Assembly (NCBI RefSeq): GCF_006715175.1 | Contig: NZ_VFMQ01000001.1 | Coordinates: forward strand, 868,001-932,000 | From: Curtobacterium citreum | GTDB lineage: Bacteria > Actinomycetota > Actinomycetes > Actinomycetales > Microbacteriaceae | Reading direction: 5' to 3' | DNA length: 64,000 nt | In this document: one piece after another, positions 25,421-33,557 of the stretch | Layout of the letters: each line of letters begins with the position of its first letter | How positions within the stretch are numbered: position 1 is the stretch's first letter | The notes under the pieces: model-generated | Databases searched by the model: none | The model's input: the letters and a program-made list of their open reading frames with translations, nothing else | What the model was told of the DNA's origin: nothing | Made by a program: the position numbers and the translations under genes

Positions 25421-26470
25421 ATGCCGAAACTCCTCTGGCGCGAAGCCATCGAGACCACCACCATACGCACGGTCCGGGACAGTGGCGCCCCCCTCACCGC
25501 GAGGATCAGCCCGAAGCCGAGGGTCGCCACGCTCGGGAGCATCGCCGGCCGCGAGAGCGGAGTCCTCGTCGTCCTGCTCGTCGTCTTCGGCGCGCTGACC
25601 CTCCTCAGCGACGACTTCCTCACCGCCAACAACCTGGCCAACCTCGCTCGACAGGTCTCGATCTACGGCATCATCGCAATCGGGCAGCTCCTCGTGATCC
25701 TCACCGGCGGGATCGATCTGTCGACGGGATCGATCCTCGGCCTGTCCGGGGCGGTCACCGCACAGCTGATCGTCGACGGCGTCCCGGTCGTCCCCGCGAT
25801 CGCGCTCGGACTCCTCATCGGCGCCGTCCTCGGGCTCTTCACCGGGTTCGTCGTCACACGCTTCAAGCTGCCCCCGTTCATCGCAACCCTCGGCATGCTC
25901 GGTATCGCCCGCGGTATCGTCCTCGTGATCACCGACGCCAACACCGTCCAGGGCCTGCCCGACAGCTTCCAACAGCTCGCCAACGGCACGGTCTTCGGTG
26001 TCCCGAACCTGCTCATCCTCTTCGTCCTGATCGCCGCGGCCGCCGCGTTCGTGCTCAGGCGGACGGTGTTCGGGCGCTACGTCTACGCCGTCGGGTCGAA
26101 CGCGGAAGCTGCACGTCTCGCCGGCGTTCCCGTCAGACTCGTGACGGTCTGCGTCTACGTCATCGCGGGCCTGCTGTCCGCCGTCGGGGGCATCCTGCTG
26201 ACCTCGCGTCTCGGTGCCGGTGTGCCGACGGCGGGCACGGGTTTCGAGCTGCAGGCGATCGCCGCGTGCGTCATCGGCGGAGCCAGCTTGTCCGGGGCAC
26301 GTGGGAGCGCGATCGGTGCTGCGTGCGGGGCGCTGCTGATCGGCGTGCTCAACAACGGTGGCAACCTCCTCGCCGTGAACTCGTTCTCCCTGCAGATCGC
26401 GATCGGCGCACTCATCCTCGTCGCGGTGGCGTTCGACCAGCTCAACAACCGTGCCGCTGCGAAGGAGTGA
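25421..26470 (+). CDS. Sugar ABC transporter permease (RbsC-like)
   Basis: A 349-residue BPD_transp_2 permease with about 9-10 membrane spans. Family motifs: NLANLARQVSIYGIIAIGQLLVILTGGIDLSTGSILGLSG near residue 68, FKLPPFIATLGMLGIARGI near 147, the cytoplasmic EAA-like AVGSNAEAARLAGVPV near 225, and GGASLSGARGSAIGA near 286. The ~45-residue polar N-terminal extension is longer than in E. coli RbsC. It forms the channel of the importer and is followed 3 bases after its stop by the mutarotase gene. Confidence 0.92.
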   Translation: MPKLLWREAIETTTIRTVRDSGAPLTARISPKPRVATLGSIAGRESGVLVVLLVVFGALTLLSDDFLTANNLANLARQVSIYGIIAIGQLLVILTGGIDLSTGSILGLSGAVTAQLIVDGVPVVPAIALGLLIGAVLGLFTGFVVTRFKLPPFIATLGMLGIARGIVLVITDANTVQGLPDSFQQLANGTVFGVPNLLILFVLIAAAAAFVLRRTVFGRYVYAVGSNAEAARLAGVPVRLVTVCVYVIAGLLSAVGGILLTSRLGAGVPTAGTGFELQAIAACVIGGASLSGARGSAIGAACGALLIGVLNNGGNLLAVNSFSLQIAIGALILVAVAFDQLNNRAAAKE

Positions 26471-26473
26471 CCG

Positions 26474-26926
26474 ATGTTGCGAGGCATCGATCCGGTCCTG
26501 AACGCCGAGGTGCTGAGCGTCTTGATGGCGATGGGGCACGGCGACGAGGTGCTGATCTGCGACGTCAACCACCCAGCAGCGTCCATCGCCGCACACACCG
26601 TCCACGGCAGCGTCGTACACATGACGGGATGCGGTATCGAGCGGGCGACGACCGCGATCCTCTCCCTGCTCCCACTGGACACCTTCGTCGATGCGCCGAT
26701 CCGGCGGATGCAGGTCGTCGGTGCACCGGATCGGCTCGTCGATGCGCACCAGGTGATGCAACGTGTCGCTGACCGGGCCGCAGGCGGGCCCGTCACCGTG
26801 GAAGCGCTTGCACGGTTCGACTTCTACGAAGCAGCGCGCGGAGCGTACGCAGTGATCCGGACATCCGACCCTGGCCCCTACGGTTGTTTCCTCCTCCGCA
26901 AGGGAACCATCGAAGTCGGCGAGTGA
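26474..26926 (+). CDS. RbsD/FucU-family sugar mutarotase
   Basis: A 150-residue protein of the RbsD/FucU fold, which speeds interconversion of sugar anomers or pyranose/furanose forms so that kinases and isomerases get the right form. The N-terminus MLRGIDPVLNAEVLSVLMAMGHGDEVLICDVNHPA is FucU-like, with the catalytic His in GHGDE and Asp in CDVN. The C-terminus has FYEAARGAYAVIRTSDPGPYGCFLLRKG, where the Tyr and the RTS/E region line the site. Last gene of the operon. FucU resemblance fits L-fucose-type sugars but does not fix the substrate. Confidence 0.9.
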   Translation: MLRGIDPVLNAEVLSVLMAMGHGDEVLICDVNHPAASIAAHTVHGSVVHMTGCGIERATTAILSLLPLDTFVDAPIRRMQVVGAPDRLVDAHQVMQRVADRAAGGPVTVEALARFDFYEAARGAYAVIRTSDPGPYGCFLLRKGTIEVGE

Positions 26927-27006
26927 CCCGGCAGATCCTCGTGGACGAGGCAGCCGTCGTCTGCCGACCGCCGTCACGGCGGCACGCACACGACCGCGGG
27001 GAGCCG

Positions 27007-27366
27007 TCACCCGACGACCGTACCGCCGTCCTCCACCACCCGGATCGTCACCGTGATCAGGTCCGCCGACGGCCCCGGCACCCCGTCGACGACCTCGCGT
27101 AACCGCTCCCCGACCTCGCGCAGGGTGTCGGGCGCCGGCCGCCGGTCGTCCACCGCGATGTGCGTGGTGAGCCGGAGCGTGGTGTCGAGCCGGTCGACGT
27201 CGACGAGCACGTCGGGCTCCCGCAGCGACAGCGCGACCGCGACGGCCTCGGCGGCGGCGTGCACCGCGGACCGGGGTGCGTGCACGCCGACGACCCCGGG
27301 GACGGCCCGGACGGCGGCGGTCAGGTCGCGGGAGAGTGCTTCGTCGTCCACGGTGCTGCTCCTCAC
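27007..27366 (-). CDS. Small Asp23/Gls24-like protein
   Basis: A 119-residue soluble protein with the alpha/beta pattern of a single Asp23-like domain: LSRDLTAAVRAVPGVVGVHAP at the N-terminus, then VAVALSLREPDVLVDVDRL and a long helix DTLREVGERLREVVDGV ending in a strand LITVTIRVVED. The GTG at 27366 overlaps the stop of the upstream Asp23/Gls24 gene (GTGA), so both are translated together from the sigma-factor operon. Asp23-family proteins sit at the envelope in Gram-positives and are linked to alkaline or cell-envelope stress. Confidence 0.65.
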   Translation of the reverse strand: MRSSTVDDEALSRDLTAAVRAVPGVVGVHAPRSAVHAAAEAVAVALSLREPDVLVDVDRLDTTLRLTTHIAVDDRRPAPDTLREVGERLREVVDGVPGPSADLITVTIRVVEDGGTVVG

Positions 27367-27962
27367 GGCAGGAAGACGTCGTCGAATCGGACGTCGATCG
27401 ACGCGACGGTGAGCTCGGTGTGCCGCTCGAGTGCGCGCGTGACGGCGAGCCGGAGTCGCTCGGCGGTCTCCTCGGCGGGGTGTCCGTAGACGAGTCCGGC
27501 GGTGACGGAGACGGTGATCGGGGCGCCGGGGACGTCGAGGTCGCCGGTCAGGGTGCAGCGTCCCATGACGACCCCGCCCATGGTGTCGCCGGCCCGCCGC
27601 ACGATGCCCTGCACGGCGGCCTCGGTCATCGACAGGCGCAGCCGCGGGTCGGGGTGGGAGACCGGGACGTCCCGGCCGGAGCGGACCTCGGCGCGGATCG
27701 CCTCGAGCAGCCGGTCGACCCAGCCGGTCTCGCGGTCGGACTCGCCGTCGGCGCGGTGCTGCAGGGCGTCGAGCGAGAGCTCGCGGAGCCGCTGCATGTT
27801 CGAGAGCGCGAGGCGGCACGCGGCGGAACCCTCGATCGACGGGTCGATCGGGTTCCGTCCGCGGTCGAGGTACTCGGCGAGCTCCTCCATGGAGTGGCCG
27901 TCGAGGTCGTCGTCCGGCAGGGGCAGGTCGTCGTCGGGCACGGGCAGGTCGTCCTGGTTCAT
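27363..27962 (-). CDS. Asp23/Gls24-family envelope stress protein
   Basis: A 199-residue protein. The N-terminus is a low-complexity acidic repeat (DDLPVPDDDLPLPDDDL), then SMEELAEYLDRGRNPIDPSIEGSAACRLALSNMQRLRELS, a pattern common in actinobacterial members. The Asp23-like part covers about residues 110-195, ending with RALERHTELTVASIDVRFDDV. The start at 27962 is chosen over the ATG at 27968, because ATG 27962 overlaps the sigma-factor stop (ATGA) and has GGAGGG 6 bases upstream. It lies between an ECF sigma factor and a second Asp23-like gene. Confidence 0.75.
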   Translation of the reverse strand: MNQDDLPVPDDDLPLPDDDLDGHSMEELAEYLDRGRNPIDPSIEGSAACRLALSNMQRLRELSLDALQHRADGESDRETGWVDRLLEAIRAEVRSGRDVPVSHPDPRLRLSMTEAAVQGIVRRAGDTMGGVVMGRCTLTGDLDVPGAPITVSVTAGLVYGHPAEETAERLRLAVTRALERHTELTVASIDVRFDDVFLP

Positions 27963-28597
27963 CGCCATCCCTCCATCTCCGCGGAGAGGAACCGTCGCGC
28001 TCGGGCGAGCAGCCCGCGGACGGTGGTCACGGGCAGTTCGAGTTCGTCGGCGATCTGCTGGTAGCTGTAGCCGGCGGTCTCCCGGAGCAACCAGCACCGA
28101 CGCTGGTCGACGGGCAGCCGGTCGAGCGCGGCCCAGACGGCGTCGAGCTGCAAGCGCGTCTCGACGATGCGCTCCGGGTCCCGGGCGGCGTGGGTCGGCT
28201 CGGCGACGTCGTCGTCGAGCTCCTCGTGGTGCCGTCGGCGCCGCAGCCGGTCGAGGGCCTTGCGCGTGACGATCTGCATCATCCACGGCCGGAACCGCGC
28301 GGGCTGCTCGAGCTCCCCGAGCTTCCGCCACCCGGTCAGGAAGGACTCCTGCACGACGTCGTCCGACTCGACGTTCGACGCGAGGACCTGCTCCGCGTAC
28401 ACGCGCATCACCGGACCGTGGCGCCGGGCGAGGACCTCGAACGCCAGGACGTCCCCGTCACCGGCGCGCGACACGAGGGTCGCGTCCGATGCGTGGAGCA
28501 GGGGGTCGTCCTCGGGCACACCCCGAGCCAACACCCCGCGCCCGCGGGGACGCCGGACGCTGCCGTGCCCCGTCCGGACACGCCGCGGATCGGTCAT
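27959..28597 (-). CDS. ECF-type RNA polymerase sigma factor
   Basis: A 212-residue extracytoplasmic-function sigma factor. Region 2 spans about residues 48-115 (FEVLARRHGPVMRVYAEQVL, SDDVVQESFLTGWRKL, WMMQIVTRKALDRLRRRR) and region 4 about 150-205 (LDRLPVDQRRCWLLRETAGYSYQQIADELELPVTTVRGLLARARRFL). The N-terminal 35 residues are basic and poorly conserved, so the true start may be further in. No anti-sigma gene is adjacent; instead two Asp23-like genes overlap downstream. It probably directs an envelope-stress regulon. Confidence 0.88.
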   Translation of the reverse strand: MTDPRRVRTGHGSVRRPRGRGVLARGVPEDDPLLHASDATLVSRAGDGDVLAFEVLARRHGPVMRVYAEQVLASNVESDDVVQESFLTGWRKLGELEQPARFRPWMMQIVTRKALDRLRRRRHHEELDDDVAEPTHAARDPERIVETRLQLDAVWAALDRLPVDQRRCWLLRETAGYSYQQIADELELPVTTVRGLLARARRFLSAEMEGWR

Positions 28598-28637
28598 TTC
28601 GTGACAGAACGCGCGCTCGGGACGTCCTCCTGTCGAC

Positions 28638-28859
28638 ATGCACCACGAACCCGCACCCGAACCCGGCACACCCCACCGTCCCCACGACGTCGGCGGTCCG
28701 CCGTCCGACCCAGTGGTCCGCGACCTCTGCATGAGCGTCTTCGACCGCTGGCGCTGCGCGCTCGCCGACGGGCACGAGGGCCTCCACGCCGCCGAGGTCG
28801 AGGGCTCGTCGACGTCGTGGAACGACGCGGCGTCCGGGCGCCGGCTCCGCGGACTCTGA
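28638..28859 (+). CDS. Small hypothetical protein with CxxxxxxxxC-HxGxH pattern
   Basis: A 73-residue protein. A Pro/His-rich start is followed by LCMSVFDRWRCALADGHEGLHAAE, where two cysteines and the HEGLH motif form the short 'C..W.C....HxGxH' pattern often seen in tiny actinobacterial and phage proteins, possibly a metal site. No good ribosome binding site is visible; it may be leaderless. It is divergent from the sigma-factor gene. Function unknown. Confidence 0.5.
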   Translation: MHHEPAPEPGTPHRPHDVGGPPSDPVVRDLCMSVFDRWRCALADGHEGLHAAEVEGSSTSWNDAASGRRLRGL

Positions 28860-28884
28860 CGCGCGCCGCGGCCGCGGGTCCGCG

Positions 28885-29790
28885 ATGATGGCCTCCGTGC
28901 ACCCCGCCCAGTCCGACCGCGCCGCCGCCGTCCTCGACACCCTCGTCGCCCACGCCGACCGGACCGGCTTCCGCGCCCACGGCCTGCACGTCCGGATCGG
29001 TGACGAGACGGCCGAGCACCACTGGACGCCCGACGTCCGCCGCGAGGTGCACTCGATCGCGAAGGGCGTCGCCGTCCTGGCGGTCGGCATCGCTGCGGAC
29101 GACGGCCTCGTCGACGTCGACGCACCGGTCGTCGAGGCGATGGCGGCCGCCCTGCCGGGCACCGCGTTCGGCCCGGGCACCGGCGAGGTCACCCTGCGGC
29201 ACCTGCTCACGATGACGAGCGGCATCGACATGCCCTGGTCGGCGACGGAGCTCACCGAGTGGCCGGACCTCGCCGCCGAGTTCCTCGGCCGGCCCGCACG
29301 CGGCCGGGTCTTCCAGTACGCGAACGTGAGCACGTACACGGCGATGCGCGTCCTCGAGACCCGGGTCGGCGACGTCGGCGCGTTCGTCGCGGACCGCCTG
29401 TTCACGCCGCTCGGCGTCGACGGCGTCACCTGGGAGCGCTGCTCCCGCGGGTTCGTCGCCGGCGGGGCCGGCATCGCGCTCCGCACCGAGGAGGTCGCCC
29501 GCCTCGGCCGCCTGGTGCGCGACCGCGGCGTCGTGGACGGACGGCGCGTCGTCGGGGCGCGGTGGTGCGACGCGATGCACACGGACTGGGTCGTCCGACC
29601 CGACGCGGACCCCGGCTACGACCGGTACGCGATGGCGGGTTGGGGCGGGCCAGGGCGGCTCTGGCGCCTGCACGGCGCGTACGGCCAGATGGTCATGTCC
29701 GCCGACCACGCCGTGGTCACGGTCACCGCCGACGACCACGGCGGGGCGGACGCCTTCGCGGTCGCCGTGGACGCGGTGCTCGCCCCCTAG
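28885..29790 (+). CDS. Serine hydrolase, beta-lactamase/class C-PBP family
   Basis: A 301-residue protein of the beta-lactamase (class C, EstB/DacB-like) family. The catalytic SxxK is HSIAKGVAVL at about residue 57, and YAN near 148 is the Tyr-x-Asn motif. The third motif is probably HGAYGQ near 267, in place of KTG. The typical block RHLLTMTSGI near 110 is present. No signal peptide is visible, so it is probably a cytosolic esterase or peptidase, not a resistance enzyme. The start is uncertain: ATG 28885 or 28888, or GTG at 28897. A long palindrome follows at 29818. Confidence 0.83.
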   Translation: MMASVHPAQSDRAAAVLDTLVAHADRTGFRAHGLHVRIGDETAEHHWTPDVRREVHSIAKGVAVLAVGIAADDGLVDVDAPVVEAMAAALPGTAFGPGTGEVTLRHLLTMTSGIDMPWSATELTEWPDLAAEFLGRPARGRVFQYANVSTYTAMRVLETRVGDVGAFVADRLFTPLGVDGVTWERCSRGFVAGGAGIALRTEEVARLGRLVRDRGVVDGRRVVGARWCDAMHTDWVVRPDADPGYDRYAMAGWGGPGRLWRLHGAYGQMVMSADHAVVTVTADDHGGADAFAVAVDAVLAP

Positions 29791-29817
29791 CGGCGCGGCC
29801 CGTCACCGGGGCGGGGA

Positions 29818-29869
29818 CCACCGGACGGGAGGCACGTGGCGGGGCCGCACCGTGCCTCCCGTCCGGTGG
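29818..29869. repeat. Intergenic palindrome (family member 1), likely terminator
   Basis: A 19-bp arm with core CCGGACGGGAGGCAC is repeated inverted (GTGCCTCCCGTCCGG) around a 14-base GC-rich loop. It lies between a plus-strand stop (29790) and a minus-strand stop (29879), fitting a bidirectional terminator. Related palindromes occur at 46.68, 55.93 and 62.34 kb. Confidence 0.8.
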
Positions 29870-29878
29870 GTGGTCGCG

Positions 29879-30226
29879 TCACGCGACGGGCGGGGCGAAG
29901 GCGGCCCCGGCGGACGCAGCCGAGCCGTCCCACCCGGTGGCACCGGCGGCGACCGCTGCACGGAGCAGGACCTCGCCCGTCCGCGAGCCGTCGCAGACCA
30001 CGCGGACGCCGAGCGCGCGACCGACCCGGACGATCGACGCGACGGCGGCGGCGTCGCGGTCCGTGAGGGACGCGACCAGGAGCACGTCGGGGGCGGGCGC
30101 GAAGCCGCGGAGCGCGGATCCCCAGGTGTCCGCATGCAGGAGGGTGCTGCAATACTCCTCGGAGACGAGCCACCCGTACCGCTCGGCACGGTCGTGCGCG
30201 TCCAGGACCACCAGCGTGCCGTTCAC
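29879..30226 (-). CDS. Hypothetical protein, 115 aa
   Basis: A soluble alpha/beta protein: LVVLDAHDRAERYGWLVSEEYCSTLLHADTW, then PDVLLVASLTDRDAAAVASIVRVGRALGVRVVCDGSRTGEVLLRAAVAAGATGW. The alternation of strands and helices recalls a partial Rossmann or receiver-like fold, but no phosphorylation site is evident. It starts back-to-back with the response regulator at 30262, sharing a short promoter gap. No family recognised. Confidence 0.55.
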   Translation of the reverse strand: MNGTLVVLDAHDRAERYGWLVSEEYCSTLLHADTWGSALRGFAPAPDVLLVASLTDRDAAAVASIVRVGRALGVRVVCDGSRTGEVLLRAAVAAGATGWDGSAASAGAAFAPPVA

Positions 30227-30261
30227 GGGTGACCACCGTGGCGGGGGAGGGGGACTCCGTC

Positions 30262-31218
30262 GTGACGGACCCGGGACAGGAACGACGCGTCGCCGTCGTC
30301 ATCGAGGACGACCTCGACATCCGCTACCTGCTCGAGCAGGTGCTCATGCAGGCCGGTTTCTCGACGGTCAGCACCGGCAACGGCGAGGACGGCGTGCGCG
30401 CGGTCCTCGCGCACGAGCCCGTCGTGACGACGCTCGACGTGTCGCTGCCGGGGATCGACGGCTTCGAGGTGGCGCGGCGCATCCGGGAGTCGAGCAGCAC
30501 CTACATCGTGATGATCTCGGCGATGGGTGACGAGATCGACATCCTGCAGGGCCTCGAGGCCGGTGCGGACGACTACCTCGTCAAGCCCTTCCGGCCGCGG
30601 GAACTCCGGGCCAGGCTCGGGGCGATGCTCCGGCGTCCGCGCATCGCGGAGCCCGCGGCGCCCGAGGTCGGCGACCCGGACGGCACCGGTCCGCTCGCCG
30701 CGAGCGAGGTCCCGGTCGCGTCCGCCGCGCCCTCGGCCGTCCTGTCCGTCGCGACGGTCACGCCCGAGGTCCCCGCCCCTCCGGTGGCCGCGGACCCGCC
30801 GACCTCGCCCGACGGTCCGGCGTCGCCGGGCTCGCCGGCTTCGCCGGTCGGTCCGGCCGACGTCGACGGTGCGTGGGTGCACCACAACGGGCTCGCGATC
30901 GACCAGGAGGCCCGGCTCGTCCGGGTGGACGGCGTCCCGGTCGAGCTGACCAAGACCGAGTTCGACCTCATCGCGACGCTCGTCGAGACCCGTCGCCGCG
31001 TCCGGTCCAAGGCGGACCTGGCGCTGGCCGTCCGGAACGACGCGTACGTCACCACCCACTACATCGGCGACGCCGACCGGCGGAACGTCGAGGTGCACAT
31101 GGCGAACCTGCGACGCAAGCTCGCCGACGACCCGAACGCGCCACGCTTCGTCGTGACGGTCCGGGGCGTCGGCTACCGGCTGACGGGACCCGGGGACCCG
31201 GGGTTCGTCGCGGAGTGA
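30262..31218 (+). CDS. OmpR/PhoB-type response regulator with long linker
   Basis: A 318-residue two-component regulator. The receiver domain (about residues 8-120) has acidic pair EDD in AVVIEDDLDIRYLLEQ, phospho-acceptor Asp in TTLDVSLPGIDGFEV, and VKPFRPREL with the conserved Lys. A roughly 85-residue Ala/Pro/Ser-rich linker follows. The winged-helix Trans_reg_C domain spans about residues 215-310 (LTKTEFDLIATLVE, RNVEVHMANLRRKL, TVRGVGYRL). GTG at 30262 is preferred to GTG 30229, because the GGGGGAGGGGG tract lies upstream of it. The likely partner kinase is encoded at 34241-35827. Confidence 0.88.
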   Translation: MTDPGQERRVAVVIEDDLDIRYLLEQVLMQAGFSTVSTGNGEDGVRAVLAHEPVVTTLDVSLPGIDGFEVARRIRESSSTYIVMISAMGDEIDILQGLEAGADDYLVKPFRPRELRARLGAMLRRPRIAEPAAPEVGDPDGTGPLAASEVPVASAAPSAVLSVATVTPEVPAPPVAADPPTSPDGPASPGSPASPVGPADVDGAWVHHNGLAIDQEARLVRVDGVPVELTKTEFDLIATLVETRRRVRSKADLALAVRNDAYVTTHYIGDADRRNVEVHMANLRRKLADDPNAPRFVVTVRGVGYRLTGPGDPGFVAE

Positions 31219-31236
31219 GCGGGGAGGCGGCATCCC

Positions 31237-32718
31237 TCAGACCCGGTACCCGAACTGGCGGCGGAGCAGCTTGCCGACCATCCCGAGGGTCTGCATCGCC
31301 GTGATCACGGCGAGCACCGGCCAGCCGAACCACAGGATCGTGGACTGCGCGACGACGTCGAGCTGCAGCCATCCGTACACCGCGGCGGCCATCACGAGCA
31401 GGACGATCGCGACCGGCGCCAGGTGCGCGTTGCCCGAGCCGCGCTCGGCCTTCGCCTGCTCGGCCCAGTTGTCGGTCTGCTTCTTGCTCGCGAAGCGGGT
31501 CCACGCGCGCAGGAAGTGGCCGAGACGGATCCACATGTAGACCTCGGCCGGGGCGATGAGCGCCGCGAACAGCACGTCGCGCCACGTGCGGTGCTTCATG
31601 GACGCGACGACCCGCAGGTTCAGCGCGACGGCGACCACCGGCGGGACCAGCCACAGCGGGCTGAACACGAACGCGTGGATCGACAGGGACGCGACGAGCA
31701 GCAGCACGAAGAGCACGCGCGTCAGGAAGTTCATCGCCATCGAGGCGTGCTCGACCCAGCGCAGGCGCAGGTTCGGGTGGAACGGCTGCCCCTTCGTGTC
31801 ACCGCGCTGCCCGGGCCACATGAGCTCGATCGCGCCGAAGTTCCACTTGACCTGCTGGGCGTCGAGGCCGCGCAGGGTGTGCATCCCGCCGACGTCGGCG
31901 CGGGCGCGGGCGCTGATCTTGGTGAGGTACCCGGCGCTCTTCACCTGGAGCGAGAGCAGGGAGTCCTCGACCTCGCTGTCCTTCACCCACGGCGAGCCCT
32001 GGTGGTTCGCGTCCATGACCTCGTGCAGGGCGCGCATCGAGAAGATCGAGAACTGGCCGCCGAGGACCGCCATGTTCCGGCCCTTGAGCATGTTCTGCAT
32101 GTTGAACGCGGCGAACTGGGCGCGCTGTCCGGCGATCAGGAAGCGCTGCACGGGACCGCGGAAGGGCCGGTCGTCGATCGAGTAGATCGCGGAGATGCCG
32201 CCGATGCGCGCGTCGGAGACGATCTCCTGCGCCAGCCACTCCACGGCGTCCGGGTGCGCCGTGGTGTCGCCGTCGACGCCGAGCATGTAGTCGCAGCCCT
32301 CGATGAGGCTGAAGCCGTAGTTCAGGGCCCCGACCTTCTTGTCCGGGTTCTCGCCGATGTCGTGCACGTAGACCTCGGTGCGCTGCCCGACGCCGTCGCG
32401 CTCGACCACGTGCGGGCCGGCGAAGTCCGCGGCGACGTCGAAGGTCCGGTCCGTCGTGTTGTTGATCACGACGTGCACCACGTCCGGCAGCCGGGTCTGC
32501 TCGAGGAGCGAGGTGAGCACGGCGGCGATGCTCTCCTCCTCGTTGTAGGCCGGGATGACGCAGCCGATGGACGGGCGGTACTCCGGCAGCGCCTGCAGGT
32601 CGTCGAGGACCGACGCGGCCAGCTCGGGGTCGTGGCGGCGCGTGTAGCGGCTGCGGTCGGCGGCGGTCGAGGTGGTGGGGACCGTGCGGGGGGCCTCGGT
32701 GGGTCGGGTGGCGGACAC
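31237..32718 (-). CDS. Membrane glycosyltransferase, GT2 family
   Basis: A 493-residue processive-type GT2 enzyme. The catalytic domain (about residues 48-300) has CVIPAYNEEES, the DxD motif DGD at 149-151 that binds the metal-nucleotide, the catalytic ED at 251-252 (VEDSLLS), and QQVKW at 288-292 in the place of QxxRW, where Lys replaces Arg. Four to five membrane spans follow (from about 325). There is no N-terminal membrane segment. GTG 32718 has AGGAG upstream. It probably makes a cell-surface polysaccharide; it lies between a response regulator and a lipoprotein/kinase group. Confidence 0.85.
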   Translation of the reverse strand: MSATRPTEAPRTVPTTSTAADRSRYTRRHDPELAASVLDDLQALPEYRPSIGCVIPAYNEEESIAAVLTSLLEQTRLPDVVHVVINNTTDRTFDVAADFAGPHVVERDGVGQRTEVYVHDIGENPDKKVGALNYGFSLIEGCDYMLGVDGDTTAHPDAVEWLAQEIVSDARIGGISAIYSIDDRPFRGPVQRFLIAGQRAQFAAFNMQNMLKGRNMAVLGGQFSIFSMRALHEVMDANHQGSPWVKDSEVEDSLLSLQVKSAGYLTKISARARADVGGMHTLRGLDAQQVKWNFGAIELMWPGQRGDTKGQPFHPNLRLRWVEHASMAMNFLTRVLFVLLLVASLSIHAFVFSPLWLVPPVVAVALNLRVVASMKHRTWRDVLFAALIAPAEVYMWIRLGHFLRAWTRFASKKQTDNWAEQAKAERGSGNAHLAPVAIVLLVMAAAVYGWLQLDVVAQSTILWFGWPVLAVITAMQTLGMVGKLLRRQFGYRV

Positions 32719-32843
32719 GGGGTGCTCCTGATCGTTCGGGTCGATGCGGTTGCACCGAGTCTCCGGGCCACCGCTCTGCGCCGGCGCTACCATGGCGCAG
32801 CGGATCCTCAAGATCTGCTCTGGACGCAGGAGTGGGGGCGACG

Positions 32844-33524
32844 ATGACGGTTCGGCGGGGGTCGGTCGTGGGGCGGCCGCTGACGGGGCGTCCGGTCGTG
32901 GCGCGGGCTGCAGCCGTGTCGGCGCTCGCGGTCGGTGCGGTGCTCGTGCTCGCCGGGTGCGGGACGCCGCCGTGGGAGGTCGCGGCATCGGCGTCCGCGT
33001 CGGCATCGGGGGCACCGTCCGCGTCGGCGTCCGGGGCGCCGTCTCGCACGCCGTCCGCGAAGCCGTCCGCCGTCGGTGGGGACCTGGCCTCCGGGGCGGC
33101 GAGCCGGACCCTGCAGGCCGGCGACCTGACGGTGGACGTCCGCTACTGGTCGACCCTGCCGATGGACGAGTGGACCCCGGGAGCGGACAAGCCCCTTTCG
33201 ATGTCCGTGACGACCCGGTCCGGCGGCGACGCCGAGGTCCGGCTCGTGCGGGCCGCCGTCGCCGTGTCGTACCGGACGGGGTCGGGCGCCGACGTCGCGT
33301 CGGACGGCTCGCCCGCCGAGCAGGCGGACGGTCAGGGCTACGCGGTCGCCGCGCCGCAGTCGTGGTCCGGGACCTTCGTGCTCGGGGCGGCTCCCGCCGA
33401 GGCCGCGCGGCTCCGGGCGATCGTGACGCTCGTGTTCACCGAGACCACGGCGGGGAGCGGCGGCGCGACGGCACAGCAGACCGCGACCGACACGCTGTCG
33501 ATCGACCTCGCACCGGCGGGCTGA
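32844..33524 (+). CDS. Putative lipoprotein
   Basis: A 226-residue protein with a basic start, a hydrophobic segment (AAAVSALAVGAVLVLAGC) and lipobox LAGC at about residue 38, followed by a Ser/Ala/Pro low-complexity linker of about 45 residues, a typical cell-wall-spanning spacer. The remaining ~140 residues form a beta-rich domain (LTVDVRYWSTLP, LSMSVTTRSGGDAEVRLVRAAVAVSY, SGTFVLGA, AIVTLVFTETT). ATG 32844 is preferred to GTG 32832 because the GGAG site lies about 11 bases before it. Divergent from the GT2 gene. Function unknown, perhaps a sensor partner of the nearby kinase. Confidence 0.75.
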   Translation: MTVRRGSVVGRPLTGRPVVARAAAVSALAVGAVLVLAGCGTPPWEVAASASASASGAPSASASGAPSRTPSAKPSAVGGDLASGAASRTLQAGDLTVDVRYWSTLPMDEWTPGADKPLSMSVTTRSGGDAEVRLVRAAVAVSYRTGSGADVASDGSPAEQADGQGYAVAAPQSWSGTFVLGAAPAEAARLRAIVTLVFTETTAGSGGATAQQTATDTLSIDLAPAG

Positions 33525-33557
33525 CCGCACCGGAGGACGGGCGGTCGCGGGGCGTCG

